From contig BPKG01000002.1 in the NCBI GenBank assembly GCA_026005015.1, positions 310,001 to 374,000 on the forward strand: a DNA stretch of 64,000 nucleotides, in the 5' to 3' direction. This document shows, piece after piece, positions 1-8,270 of this stretch (positions within the stretch are counted from its first letter, which is position 1; the number at the start of each line of letters is the position of its first letter). The DNA is from Burkholderiales bacterium (lineage in GTDB: Bacteria > Pseudomonadota > Gammaproteobacteria > Burkholderiales > UBA6910). The notes beneath the pieces are model-generated. The model saw only the letters and a program-made list of their open reading frames with translations. It was not told where the DNA came from and did not search any database. Both the position numbers and the translations under genes were made by a program.

Positions 1-2
1 GC

Positions 3-827
3 CCGGCGGAGTCCAGGCCTTGGGTCGAGTACCGAGAGCTGTTCATCACGCCCAAGCGCATCGTGGGCGGCGTGGAATTCTGGAACGATCACGCCGAATC
101 CCTGGCTCGTGCCCGGGTCCAGTACGGGGTGCCCGAGGAAATCATCGTGGCCATCATCGGGGTCGAGACCCTGTACGGGGAGCGCACCGGCAGCTACCGG
201 GTGCTGGATGCCCTGGCAACACTGGCGTTCGGCTTCCCCCGCCGCTCGGCCTATTTCACCGGGGAACTGGAGAACTTCATCCTCCTCGCCCGGGCGAACG
301 GCCTCGATCCCTCGAGTCTGCTCGGCTCCTACGCGGGCGCCATCGGCATTCCCCAGTTCATGCCGGGAAGCTATCTCGCCTATGCCGTCGACTTCGACGG
401 GGACGGGAAAGCGGATCTTTCCTCAAGTCCCGTGGACGCCATCGGCAGCGTGGCCCACTACCTGAGCCGGCACGGCTGGGCGCAGGGCGAGCCGGCGGCG
501 GTACCGGCGAGCCTGGCGCGGCCCGGCGCGGCGCAGGCGGACGCGAAGCCGCGGCGCACGGTCTCCGAGCTGCAGGCGGCGGGGGTGCAGCCCCTGGGAA
601 CGGTGGCGCCGGAGGCGAAAGCGGCGCTCCTCGAGTTCGACGAGCGGGACGGAAAGCGGTACTGGCTCGGCCTGCCCAACTTTTTCGTGATCAAGCGTTA
701 CAACAACAGCGACTTCTATGCCATGGTGGTGAGCCAGTTGGCCGAGGAGGTCAAGGCGTTGCGGGAGGCGATGCGCCGGCCCCGTCCCATGGACGCCGTC
801 GGCACGGCTTCCAAGCCGGCGCAGTGA
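3..827 (+). CDS. mltB: Lytic murein transglycosylase B, 5' end outside window
   Basis: This gene encodes a periplasmic or outer-membrane lytic transglycosylase that cleaves the MurNAc-GlcNAc bond of peptidoglycan. The reading frame is open from base 3, so the start and any signal peptide lie upstream of the window. The MltB core is clear: WNDHAESLARA, then GVETLYGERTG with the expected catalytic Glu, then SYAGAIGIPQFMPGSY and VDFDGDGKADL, and a SLT-type C-terminal segment NFFVIKRYNNSDFYA. The last 25 residues are Pro/Arg rich. It converges with fbpC, with only 2 bp between the two stops. Family assignment is firm; only the missing N-terminus is uncertain. Confidence 0.93.
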   Translation, partial: PAESRPWVEYRELFITPKRIVGGVEFWNDHAESLARARVQYGVPEEIIVAIIGVETLYGERTGSYRVLDALATLAFGFPRRSAYFTGELENFILLARANGLDPSSLLGSYAGAIGIPQFMPGSYLAYAVDFDGDGKADLSSSPVDAIGSVAHYLSRHGWAQGEPAAVPASLARPGAAQADAKPRRTVSELQAAGVQPLGTVAPEAKAALLEFDERDGKRYWLGLPNFFVIKRYNNSDFYAMVVSQLAEEVKALREAMRRPRPMDAVGTASKPAQ

Positions 828-829
828 GC

Positions 830-1915
830 TCAGGCGCGCGCCTCGTCGTGGCGAAACGCCACCACGTGGTCCGCTTCCAGGCGGATGCCGATCTTCTCGC
901 CGATGCGGTGGTTGTGGTGGCTGGGTACCAGGGAGAGCACCTGGGCGCCGCTCTCGAGCCGCAGGGTGTAGAGGATTTCCGCGCCGCGGAACGCCTTGTG
1001 TAACACCTCGGCCTTCATGGGGCTCGCGTCGTCGTGCACCACGTCGTCCGGGCGCAGCAGCACGTCCACGTAGCAGTTGCGGGCGCAGGCGTCGCAGCTC
1101 GTCGCCTCGGCGCACTCGTGGGGGATTTCTCCCCGCAGCACGCCCAGCTCGATTTTCACCTCCCGCGGGCTCAGCACCTGGCCGGGCAGGAATACCCCCT
1201 GGCCGACGAAGTCGGCGACGAAGCGGTTGGCGGGCTTGTGGTAGAGGTTGTACGGGGTGTCCCATTGCTCGATGCGGCCTTCCCGCATGATGCCGATCTC
1301 GTCCGCCATGGCGAAGGCCTCGTTCTGGTCGTGGGTGACCAGGACGGCGGTGATGTGGCGTTTTTTCAGCAGCTCCCGCACTTCCTGGGACAAGCGCGAG
1401 CGCAGGTCCACGTCCAGGTTGGAAAAGGGCTCGTCCAGGAGCAGCAGGTCGGGCGCCGGCGCCAGGGCCCGGGCGAGTGCCACCCGCTGCTGCTGCCCGC
1501 CCGAGAGCTGGTGGGGAAAGGCGTCTCCCAGGGATTCGAGACCCACCACCTCCAGCAGCTCGGCCACCCGGCGAGCCCGTTCCCGGGCGGGAAGCCCCCT
1601 CAGGCCGAAGGCTACGTTCTCGGCGACGGAAAGGTGGGGGAAGAGGGCATAGTCTTGGAACACCATGCCCACGCGCCGGCGCTCCGGCGGCACGCGGAAG
1701 CCGGGGCGGGAGACCACCGCCCCGTTGATGGCGATCTCCCCAGCCGCCACCGGCTCGAAGCCGGCGATGCAGCGAAGTACCGTGGTCTTGCCGCAGCCGC
1801 TGGCCCCCAGCAGGCAGCCGATAGCCCCCCGCCGGAGGCTTAGGGAGAGCCCCTGCACCACGGGCTGGTCGCCGTAGGCGTGGTGCAGGTCGCGGATTTC
1901 CAGGAGAGCGGCCAT
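830..1915 (-). CDS. fbpC: Iron(III) ABC transporter ATP-binding protein
   Basis: This is the ATPase of a ferric iron importer of the Fbp/Afu type. It has Walker [10 protein letters not shown], a Q-loop, the signature LSGGQQQR, Walker [13 protein letters not shown] and a switch His (VTHDQNE), followed by a C-terminal TOBE-like regulatory domain. I chose the ATG at 1915 ([15 protein letters not shown]), where ABC homology begins; an upstream in-frame start at 1954 would add 13 unconserved residues. It is divergent from fbpB, and fbpA lies 2.8 kb away. An odd feature is a Cys cluster C-x5-C-x2-C-x3-C just before the [10 protein letters not shown] motif in the regulatory domain. This could bind a metal or cluster, which is inference only. 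Confidence 0.92.
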   Translation of the reverse strand: MAALLEIRDLHHAYGDQPVVQGLSLSLRRGAIGCLLGASGCGKTTVLRCIAGFEPVAAGEIAINGAVVSRPGFRVPPERRRVGMVFQDYALFPHLSVAENVAFGLRGLPARERARRVAELLEVVGLESLGDAFPHQLSGGQQQRVALARALAPAPDLLLLDEPFSNLDVDLRSRLSQEVRELLKKRHITAVLVTHDQNEAFAMADEIGIMREGRIEQWDTPYNLYHKPANRFVADFVGQGVFLPGQVLSPREVKIELGVLRGEIPHECAEATSCDACARNCYVDVLLRPDDVVHDDASPMKAEVLHKAFRGAEILYTLRLESGAQVLSLVPSHHNHRIGEKIGIRLEADHVVAFRHDEARA

Positions 1916-1982
1916 CAGCGTTCGTGTCGATCGGGGGCAATCCTGAGGCGCCAAGAAGATGCCGGCCGGCGCTCAGGTCGCT

Positions 1983-2009
1983 GCTATCATTGTAATTGAT
2001 CTCATTTTC
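1983..2009. promoter_or_regulatory. Possible Fur box between fbpC and fbpB
   Basis: This AT-rich stretch in a GC-rich background contains TATCATTGTAATTGATCTCA and then TTTTC, a degenerate match to the Fur consensus hexamers (reverse strand GAAAAT, GAGATC, AATTAC). It lies between the divergent fbpC and fbpB genes. The match is weaker than the boxes upstream of the DUF2325 gene. If real, it argues that fbpB starts at GTG 2026 rather than TTG 1996. Confidence 0.45.
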
Positions 2010-3717
2010 AATCACAGAACCGCTCGTGCAGGCGCTGAAAACCTTAAGCCCGTTGAACCTGGCCGCTTTGGCCCTCGCCGTGCTGGCCGTCGTGCCCGTG
2101 GCGAGCGTGCTGGTCCACGTGTTCCTGCCCGCGCCGAGCGATGCCTGGTCCCATCTCGCCGAGACGGTGCTCCCGGACTACGTGGCCAACACGTTGTGGA
2201 TGATCGCGGGCGTGACGGCGGGGGTGGTCAGCATCGGCGTCACTAGCGCCTGGCTCACCACCATGCACGAATTTCCCGGCCGGCGCTTCCTGGAGTGGGC
2301 CCTCATCCTGCCGCTGGCCATGCCGGCCTACGTGATGGCCTACGCCTATACCGACTTCTTCCAGGTGAGCGGGCCGGTCCAGACCTGGCTGCGGGAGGTG
2401 ACCGGCTGGGGTCCCCGGGACTACTGGTTCCCCGAGGTCCGCTCCCTGGGCGGGGCGGTCGCCATGTTCGCCTTCACCCTCTACCCCTACGTCTACCTCC
2501 TAGCCCGCACCGCATTCCTGGAGCGCTCGGCGGCCATGGTGGAGGCGGCCCGCACCCTGGGCCACGGGCCGTGGAGTTGCTTCTTCCGCGTCTCCCTCCC
2601 CATGGCGCGCCCCGCGGTGGCGGCGGGGGCCGCCCTCGCCCTCATGGAGGCGGTGGCCGATTACGGCACGGTAGCCTACTTCGGCGTGCCCACCTTCACC
2701 ACCGGCATCTTCCGCACCTGGTTTTCCATGGGGGACCGGGTGGCGGCGGCCCAGTTGGCGGCCTCCCTCCTGGGCTTTGTCCTTCTGATCCTGCTGGTGG
2801 AGCGACTGAGCCGGGGACGGGCGCGCTTTTACAACACCAGCCAGCGGGAGAAAGCCCACACCCGGCACCGGCTCTCCGGGGTGCGGGGGGCGATGGCTTT
2901 CCTGGCCTGCGCGGCGCCCCTGGTCTTCGGCTTCCTGCTGCCGGCGGGGGTCCTGGCCCACCTGGCCGTGGGGGAGGGGGGGCTTTACTCGGCTGGGCGT
3001 TTCTTCACCCTGGCGCGCAACAGCCTCATGCTGGCGGCGGTGACGGCGGTCCTGGCGGTGGCGCTTTCGTTGCTCTTCTCCTACAACGCCCGGCTTCATC
3101 CGGGACCCCTCGCCCGGAGCTTGAACCGCCTGGTCTCCCTCGGCTACGCCGTGCCGGGCATCGTCATCGCGGTGGGCGTGCTCATTCCCCTCGCCCGGTT
3201 CGATAACGCCCTGGACGCCTGGATGCGCGCCACCTTCGGCGTTTCCACTGGGCTGCTCCTCACCGGGACCATGACGGCGCTGGTGTACGCCTACCTAGTG
3301 CGCTTCCTCTCGGCGGCGCTCCACACGGTGGAGGCGGGCCTCACCAAGGTGCGCCCGACCATGGACGACGCGGCCCGCAGCCTCGGGGTGGCTCCCCTCG
3401 AGACGCTCATGCGCGTGCACGCGCCTATGCTGGCGCGCAGTCTCCTCACCGCCGGGCTGCTGGTATTCGTCGACGTAATGAAAGAGCTGCCGGCAACGCT
3501 GGTCATGCGCCCCTTCAACCTGGATACGCTGGCGACCCAGGTGTACAACCTGGCCGCCGACGAGCGACTGGCGGAGGCGGCCCTGCCGTCCCTGGCCATC
3601 GTCGTCGTGGGGCTCGTGCCCCTCGTCATCGTGGCGCGCCAGATCGCCCGGGCGGCCCAGCCCACCGGCGTGTCGGCCGCCGCGGTGCTCCCTGAGCAGG
3701 GATTCCAGCGGATGTGA
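1996..3717 (+). CDS. fbpB: Iron(III) ABC transporter permease, fused double domain
   Basis: This is the inner-membrane permease of the ferric iron importer, with two BPD_transp_1 permease domains fused in one chain of about 570 residues, as is normal for FbpB. Each half has the EAA-type loop that contacts the ATPase: VEAARTLGHGPWSCFFRVSLPMARPA in the first half and DAARSLGVAPLETLMRVHAPM in the second (given as landmarks). About 12 hydrophobic segments are visible. The longest frame starts at TTG 1996, but no clear ribosome site is present and GTG 2026 is an equally good start. It is divergent from fbpC and co-functional with fbpA at 4710-5741. Confidence 0.9.
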   Translation: MISFSITEPLVQALKTLSPLNLAALALAVLAVVPVASVLVHVFLPAPSDAWSHLAETVLPDYVANTLWMIAGVTAGVVSIGVTSAWLTTMHEFPGRRFLEWALILPLAMPAYVMAYAYTDFFQVSGPVQTWLREVTGWGPRDYWFPEVRSLGGAVAMFAFTLYPYVYLLARTAFLERSAAMVEAARTLGHGPWSCFFRVSLPMARPAVAAGAALALMEAVADYGTVAYFGVPTFTTGIFRTWFSMGDRVAAAQLAASLLGFVLLILLVERLSRGRARFYNTSQREKAHTRHRLSGVRGAMAFLACAAPLVFGFLLPAGVLAHLAVGEGGLYSAGRFFTLARNSLMLAAVTAVLAVALSLLFSYNARLHPGPLARSLNRLVSLGYAVPGIVIAVGVLIPLARFDNALDAWMRATFGVSTGLLLTGTMTALVYAYLVRFLSAALHTVEAGLTKVRPTMDDAARSLGVAPLETLMRVHAPMLARSLLTAGLLVFVDVMKELPATLVMRPFNLDTLATQVYNLAADERLAEAALPSLAIVVVGLVPLVIVARQIARAAQPTGVSAAAVLPEQGFQRM

Positions 3718-3779
3718 GTTCCTTGAGCGCAAAGGGTTCCGGGCACGGGAGCCGCCGCGCCTGGCCGGCATCCCATGGG

Positions 3780-3808
3780 TTGACATAAAGACATACCATA
3801 AATATAAG
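3780..3808 (+). promoter_or_regulatory. Sigma70-type promoter upstream of vapB
   Basis: A perfect -35 TTGACA (3780-3785) is followed after 17 bp by TATAAG (3803-3808). The start codon of the antitoxin gene is at 3822, so the leader would be very short. A small inverted GCAT/ATGC motif between -10 and the start could be an autoregulatory operator for the antitoxin. Confidence 0.65.
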
Positions 3809-3821
3809 CATGCTTTGACGT

Positions 3822-4067
3822 ATGCGTACGACGATACACTTGGACGACCGCCTTCTGGACCGCGCCCGCCGCGAGGCGGCGCGCCGCGGCACCACTCTAA
3901 CGGCACTGATCGAACAGGGCCTGGAGATCGTGCTGCGCAAACCGCCCGCGGGCGCGCGCCCGCCGCGGTCGCCGCTGTCGGTGTCCACAGCCGGAGGCGG
4001 CCTGCAGCCGGGCGTCAATCTGGACGATACCTCCGCCCTGCTCGACCGGATGGAGTCCCGTAGCTGA
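3822..4067 (+). CDS. VapB-like ribbon-helix-helix antitoxin
   Basis: This 81-residue protein begins MRTTIHLDDRLLDRARREAA and continues with GTTLTALIEQGLEIVL, the ribbon-helix-helix DNA-binding fold of VapB-type antitoxins. The C-terminal part is Pro/Gly rich and should wrap around the toxin. A good sigma70 promoter lies directly upstream, and the stop codon overlaps the start of the PIN-domain toxin gene (4 bp). That is the usual order and coupling for a type II toxin-antitoxin pair. The module sits between fbpB and fbpA, suggesting insertion into the iron locus. Confidence 0.8.
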   Translation: MRTTIHLDDRLLDRARREAARRGTTLTALIEQGLEIVLRKPPAGARPPRSPLSVSTAGGGLQPGVNLDDTSALLDRMESRS

Positions 4068-4734
4068 TCCTCTGCGACGTCAACGTCCTGGTCTACGCGT
4101 TTCGCGCCGAACCATTCCTTCCGCCTGTCGCGCCTGGCTTGAAGACTGCCTGGACGGCCCGGCGCCCTTCGGCATCTCGCCCCAGGTGCTAGCGTCCGTG
4201 GTGCGTGTCTGCACCCATCCGCGCATCTTTGCGCGCCCCGATTCGCCCGCTGCCGTGCTTGCCTTCTGCAAAGCCCTGCTTGACAGTCCCACGGCCAGTA
4301 TTGTCGTGCCCGGCGAGCGGCACTGGCCCCTTTTCAGCCACCTGTGCAAAGAGTCGCAGGCAACGGGCAACCTGGTACAGGATGCGTGGTTCGCAGCGCT
4401 GGCAATCGAGCATGGCTGTGAGTGGATTACGACCGACCGCGACTACGCCCGTTTCCCGGGCTTGAAGTGGCGCCCCCCCGTTGTAGTCCCGGCAAGACCC
4501 ATGCCCCGGGCGCGTCGGCCCGCCGCGGTGCCCCGAAGCAGGGCTCCCACGCGCCTGGGCGCGAGGCCCGGGACTTCTCGCCAAATCCAGCAGACTCGTA
4601 AAGCGCAGCCCGCCAGGCGGGCTGGCGGGGCGAAAAAACGACGGCCGCCCGGCGGTGGCCTGGCGGCCGTGTCGCGCAATGCCTGTCCAGCGGCTCCGTC
4701 GCGCCGTGCCTACTTCCAGCCCACCTGGTCGTAG
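4064..4734 (+). pseudogene. VapC-like PIN-domain toxin, frameshifted
   Basis: The frame begins at CTG 4064 with LILCDVNVLVYAFRAE, which has the first conserved Asp of a PIN ribonuclease. Near 4113-4120 the homology moves to another frame: CRAWLEDCLDGPAPFGIS, then VCTHPRIF, then GNLVQDAWFAALAIEHGC and WITTDRDYARFPGLKW with further PIN acidic residues. One indel is therefore needed. The second frame runs on to 4734 past the normal PIN end (about 4470), so the C-terminus is uncertain and overlaps the end of fbpA. Either the toxin is dead or a base call is wrong. The substrate would be tRNA or other RNA by family. Confidence 0.65.
4633..4670 (-). terminator. Rho-independent terminator of fbpA
   Basis: On the minus strand a 9-bp stem (ACGGCCGCC / GGCGGCCGT) with a 12-nt loop is followed by CG and six T. 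It lies about 40 bp downstream of the fbpA stop. A second hairpin at 4607-4625 (CAGCCCGCC/GGCGGGCTG) lies beyond it. Confidence 0.75.
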
Positions 4735-5741
4735 ATTTTCTGCGCCAGCGCCTGGTTCTTGCCTAGCACGCTCACGTTGAGGGAGTCGGCCTTGAACTTG
4801 CCGAGGGAGGCGAGGGCCGGGTTGCTGTAGGCGGCGCCCGGTACCACCGGCCACTCGTTGTTACCGGCGGCGAAGTAGGCCTGGGCCTGGTCGCTCGCCA
4901 GGTACTCGAGGAACTTGATCGCCGCCTCTTTGTGGGGCGCGGTCTTGACAAGGCCGGCGCCGGAGACGTTGACGTGAGTGCCGCGGCCGTTCTGATCCGG
5001 CCACAGCAGGGCCACCTTCTCCACTACCTTCTTGTCCTCTGGTTTGTCCGAGTTCATGAGCCGCACGTAGTAGTAGTGGTTGGTGATGGCCACGTCGCAC
5101 TCGCCCGCCGCCACGGCCTTGATCTGGTCGGTGTCGCCGCCTTTGGGCTCCCGGGCCATGTTGTCCTTGACGGCTTTCGCCCACTGGCGCGCTTTCTCCT
5201 CGCCCCAGTGGTCGATCAGGGCTGCGAGTAGGGAGAGGTTATAGATGTTGCTGGAAGAGCGCACGCAGATCCGGCCTTTCCACTTGGGATCGGCGAGGTC
5301 CGCGTAGCTCGCGATCTCGCCCGGCTTCACCTTGTCCTTATGGTAGGCGATCACCCGCGCCCGGTAGGAGAAGCCGAACCACTTGCCCCCGGGATGGCGG
5401 AAGCTCGCCGGGATGCGGCTTTCTAGGACCGAGGACTTTACCGGCGCGAACAGATCGAGCTGTTCCGCGCGCCACAGCCGGCCGGCGTCCACGGTGATGA
5501 GCACGTCCGCCGGGCTGTTTGCCCCTTCGTTCTTGATGCGCTCGATCAAGGGATCTTCCTTGCCCTCGATCAGGTTGACCTTGATGCCGGTCGCCTTGGT
5601 GAAATCGCTGTAGAGCTTTTCGTCGGTCTGGTAGTGGCGGGAGGAATAGACGTTGACCACCGGGTCCTGGGCCGCGGCCGAGACGGCAACGCCGAGGGCC
5701 GCCGCGGCCAGCAGCGCCCGCGTCGCGAGAAAGCACTTCAT
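4710..5741 (-). CDS. fbpA: Iron(III) ABC transporter periplasmic binding protein
   Basis: This is the periplasmic ferric-ion binding protein that delivers Fe(III) to FbpBC. It has an N-terminal Sec signal peptide (hydrophobic run, then AAAQD). The mature part begins VVNVYSSRHYQTDEKLY, typical of the FbpA/FutA/IdiA family. The iron-ligand tyrosines are visible in NHYYYVRL, and an earlier SSRHY motif supplies another ligand. Length of 343 residues is normal. The gene is divergent from the DUF2325 gene, and the shared intergenic region has several Fur-like boxes. It ends in a strong terminator. Confidence 0.93.
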   Translation of the reverse strand: MKCFLATRALLAAAALGVAVSAAAQDPVVNVYSSRHYQTDEKLYSDFTKATGIKVNLIEGKEDPLIERIKNEGANSPADVLITVDAGRLWRAEQLDLFAPVKSSVLESRIPASFRHPGGKWFGFSYRARVIAYHKDKVKPGEIASYADLADPKWKGRICVRSSSNIYNLSLLAALIDHWGEEKARQWAKAVKDNMAREPKGGDTDQIKAVAAGECDVAITNHYYYVRLMNSDKPEDKKVVEKVALLWPDQNGRGTHVNVSGAGLVKTAPHKEAAIKFLEYLASDQAQAYFAAGNNEWPVVPGAAYSNPALASLGKFKADSLNVSVLGKNQALAQKIYDQVGWK

Positions 5742-5763
5742 TGTTTTCTCCTTCCTGGCTAGT

Positions 5764-5812
5764 GAATGAGAACGTATCTCGTTTAATTATTACACGAACG
5801 AAAATCATTCGT
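5764..5812 (-). promoter_or_regulatory. Fur-like operators upstream of fbpA
   Basis: Two AT-rich motifs lie just upstream of fbpA: GAGAACGTATCTC (5768-5780), a short palindrome, and CGAAAATCATTCG (5799-5811), which resembles the inner Fur palindrome GAnAATnATTnTC. Their position near the fbpA start fits iron repression. Fur binding is inferred from the motif and from the function of the gene. Confidence 0.6.
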
Positions 5813-5862
5813 AAACAAGACGGGCATTCTGCGCCAGGCGAGGCAGGGGGCGGCAAAAACTC

Positions 5863-5892
5863 TTGACATGCAGACGAGAATAATTATCATTT
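5863..5892 (+). promoter_or_regulatory. Sigma70 promoter overlapped by a Fur box
   Basis: The -35 TTGACA (5863-5868) and -10 TATCAT (5885-5890) are 16 bp apart. The -10 is covered by GAGAATAATTATCATTT (5876-5892), a close match to the Fur consensus GATAATGATAATCATTATC. Repressor bound there would block RNA polymerase. The promoter reads into the DUF2325 gene. Confidence 0.8.
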
Positions 5893-5907
5893 GTGTTAAA
5901 TAGTATC

Positions 5908-5920
5908 GAGAATCATTTTC
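5908..5920 (+). promoter_or_regulatory. Second Fur box before DUF2325 gene
   Basis: GAGAATCATTTTC matches the inner part of the Fur palindrome and lies 15 bp before the ATG at 5935. Together with the box at 5876 it would give tight iron control. Confidence 0.65.
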
Positions 5921-5934
5921 ACAGGAGCGACCCC

Positions 5935-6303
5935 ATGAACGCCCTCATCGTCGGCGCCGATCGCCTCGGCAACATCCCCTCCACCCTGGCCGCCCTGGGC
6001 ATCCGGGTGGTGGACCACGTGTCCGGTCGCCAGGCCGCCCACCAGCGCCGGGTGGCGGCCCTCTCCCGGGAAGTGGACCTGCTGATCCTCTTTACCGACT
6101 TCTTGAGCCACAACGTCATGCGGGGCTTTCGCGAGAGCGCCCGAGCCCAGGGCATCCCCGTGTTGGCGTGCCGGCGCTCGGTGTCCTGCCTGGTGCAGTC
6201 GCTGACGGGGTTGGGCTTGTCGCCCCGGGAGGCCTGCGGCGGCTGTCCCGTCAAAGCGAAACCCGGCGGCCAGGAGACGGCTTTCCAGGCCCGGGAGAAT
6301 TGA
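5935..6303 (+). CDS. DUF2325 domain protein, Fur-box controlled
   Basis: This 122-residue protein matches the DUF2325 family: it begins MNALIVGADRLGNIPSTL, then DHVSGRQAAHQRR, DLLILFTDFLSHNVM and GIPVLACRRSVSCL. The fold is predicted to be a small Rossmann-like domain, and no biochemical role is known to me. I chose ATG 5935, which follows AGGAG at a proper distance; an earlier in-frame start at 5893 would place the Fur box inside the gene. The C-terminal CGGCP could bind metal. Two Fur-like boxes upstream and the divergent fbpA gene suggest a role in iron supply or iron-sulfur maintenance, which is inference. Confidence 0.8.
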   Translation: MNALIVGADRLGNIPSTLAALGIRVVDHVSGRQAAHQRRVAALSREVDLLILFTDFLSHNVMRGFRESARAQGIPVLACRRSVSCLVQSLTGLGLSPREACGGCPVKAKPGGQETAFQAREN

Positions 6304-6364
6304 TCGGGGCGGGAGAAGGGGAGCTTGCGACTGCGGACCGGGCCCAGAGGAGGGCTCGCGGCCC

Positions 6365-7051
6365 TTACCAGCGGGGAAAACCGTCCCGGGTCACGAAGCG
6401 GATCTCGGTGGTGAGCCGCCCCTCGAACCAGGTGTCGAAGCTCACCTCGCCGGGCCGCTCCATCACCCGGAAGCCCTTCTGAGAGGGCGGGTCGATCTGC
6501 AGGAAGCGGAGCTGGCGCGTGAGCACCCGGACGGTCATGGAGACCCGCATCGGGTAGTAGCCGTCCAGGAACTTGCGCATGAAGGGGCCGCTCGCCAGGC
6601 TGAAGGTCCCGTCGCCATTGTCCCGCAGCGCCCGCCCTTCTGCCTTGAGACACACCCGGGCGCCCGGCCCCACGTGGCGAAGCTGCACCGACGCCCCCTC
6701 GACCCAGGCCCGCTGGACGCCGTGGAAGGACTCCACTTGCAGGTTGCGGATCCGCTCGGGGTTGAACACGATCTGCAGGGCGCTCACCTGGTCCAGGTTT
6801 TCGTGGCACTGGCGCAACCCCGTCCACCCGTCGTCCAGGCTCTGGTCGGTGATGATGACGGTGTTGTGGTGATGGTGGACCGGCTTCCCGGGCGGCGCCT
6901 CCAGGAACCGGAGCTCCCCCTCGTTCACGTTCGCCGCCGAGGCGGTCTCGAACGCCGGGAAATCGGGGGCATCGGCGGGGGTGGCGCTGGCTCCGTGGGC
7001 GGGGAATGCTATCGCCAACGCGGCCAGCAGGCAGCAGCGGGCTGGATTCAT
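6365..7051 (-). CDS. Secreted protein of unknown function
   Basis: I do not recognise a family. The 228-residue product has a Sec signal peptide (CCLLAALAIAFPAHGASA), so it should be periplasmic. The mature part contains a run of four His (VHHHHNTVIITD), a single Cys in RQCHENLDQV, and a C-terminal half rich in beta-strand-like segments (GEVSFDTWFEGRLTTEIRF). The sequence pattern fits a soluble beta protein, possibly metal binding through the His run. It is convergent with the DUF2325 gene and is followed upstream by a divergent secretin-N-like gene 115 bp away. Confidence 0.6.
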   Translation of the reverse strand: MNPARCCLLAALAIAFPAHGASATPADAPDFPAFETASAANVNEGELRFLEAPPGKPVHHHHNTVIITDQSLDDGWTGLRQCHENLDQVSALQIVFNPERIRNLQVESFHGVQRAWVEGASVQLRHVGPGARVCLKAEGRALRDNGDGTFSLASGPFMRKFLDGYYPMRVSMTVRVLTRQLRFLQIDPPSQKGFRVMERPGEVSFDTWFEGRLTTEIRFVTRDGFPRW

Positions 7052-7165
7052 GGGTTTCCTCGCGCCTCTCTCCTATGGTAGCACCGGGCGGCCTGCCGGA
7101 CACGGAAAGCGCCCGGGCGGGTGTATGATCGGCCTTGCAGGCCGGTGGCGGGCGAAACGGGGGCG

Positions 7166-8066
7166 ATGGGAGACGCGAATTCGAGAAAACGGACAGGGAA
7201 GGGCGTGCTCGGCTGGATCGCCCTGGGGCTCGTCGCCGCGGTCGCCTGGGCGGCGGAGCCGACTGTCACCGAGGTCATCCCGTTGCGCCACCGCACCCTG
7301 GAGCAGGTGCTGCCCGTGATCCAGACCCTGGCCGGGCCCGAAGGGGCGGTCACGGGCATCGGCAACCGGCTTGTCGTCCGCGCCACGCCCCGGCGCCTGG
7401 CGGAGATCCGGCGCGTTGCTGGAGGAGATCGACACGCCGCCCCGGCGGCTTCTGGTCTCCGTGCGCCAGGACGCCGAAGGAGCCTCGGTCCGGCGGGAGG
7501 CGGAGATTTCAGCCCGAGCGCGCCTCGGCGGCGAGGCCCGCGCGGCGATTCCGCCTTCCGAGCGGACCGATGGCCGGGAGCTCGACGCCGTGTATTCGAG
7601 CGGCGACGCCCGGCTCCGGGCCCGGATCGGCGAGCGCCGGGTCCAGGAGCGGGAGCGCGGCACCCAGACGCTTCAAGTGCTCGAGGGCGGCGAAGCGTTC
7701 ATCCAGGTGGGCGCGGCCGCCCCGGTGCCGGAGCGCACGGTGGTGGAGACGCCCCACGGCACCCGGATCGTGGAGAGCGTCCAGTACCGGGAGGCGGCGA
7801 CCGGCTTCTACGTGCGCCCCCTGGTTTCCGGCGATTCGGTCCTGCTCTCCATCCGCACCGTCCGCGACCGCTTCACCGGTGACCGGTCCGGCGGCATCGA
7901 CACGCAGCAGGTGGAGACCCAGGTGTCCGCCCGGCTCGGGGAATGGATCGAGCTGGGCGCCGTCGCCCAGGACAGGGGACAAGGCGCCACGGCGATTTTC
8001 TCCCGAGGCGAGGCGTCCGAAGCCGAACGGCGCCGGGTCTTCATCAAGGTGGATGAGTTGCGTTGA
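7166..8066 (+). pseudogene. Secretin N-domain-like protein, frameshifted
   Basis: The frame starts at ATG 7166 with a membrane or signal segment (VLGWIALGLVAAVAWAAE), then a secretin N1-like repeat: TVTEVIPLRHRTLEQVLPVI, AVTGIGNRLVVRAT and RRLAEIRR. One extra base around 7412-7415 shifts the frame, after which the text continues LLEEIDTPPRRLLVSVRQ and a beta-rich region to 8066 (IFSRGEASEAERRRVFIKVDELR). No secretin pore domain follows, so even the repaired protein of about 300 residues is not a full GspD/PilQ. It may be a stand-alone periplasmic protein. Whether the shift is real or a sequencing error cannot be told here. Confidence 0.6.
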
Positions 8067-8270
8067 GGAGGGCGGGTGCAACCGCGCTGGTGCCGCTATC
8101 TACCACTGGGCCCGCTAACGGGTCGGGCTGCGCAAGCATGGTTTTTGGTTTTTGACCGGGGCGAGCGGACTTGAAGGTCCCGAATGACTTGTAGACGCTT
8201 CACCAACCGGTGCTCCTTGCCCCTTCAAGCTCAACCCGAACGAATAGAAAAACTGAATGGGCCGGCATGC

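Noticed and set aside
4607-4625. CAGCCCGCC-A-GGCGGGCTG hairpin as a second terminator
   Set aside because: It has no T-run in the right place on either strand; it may be only a GC-rich palindrome.
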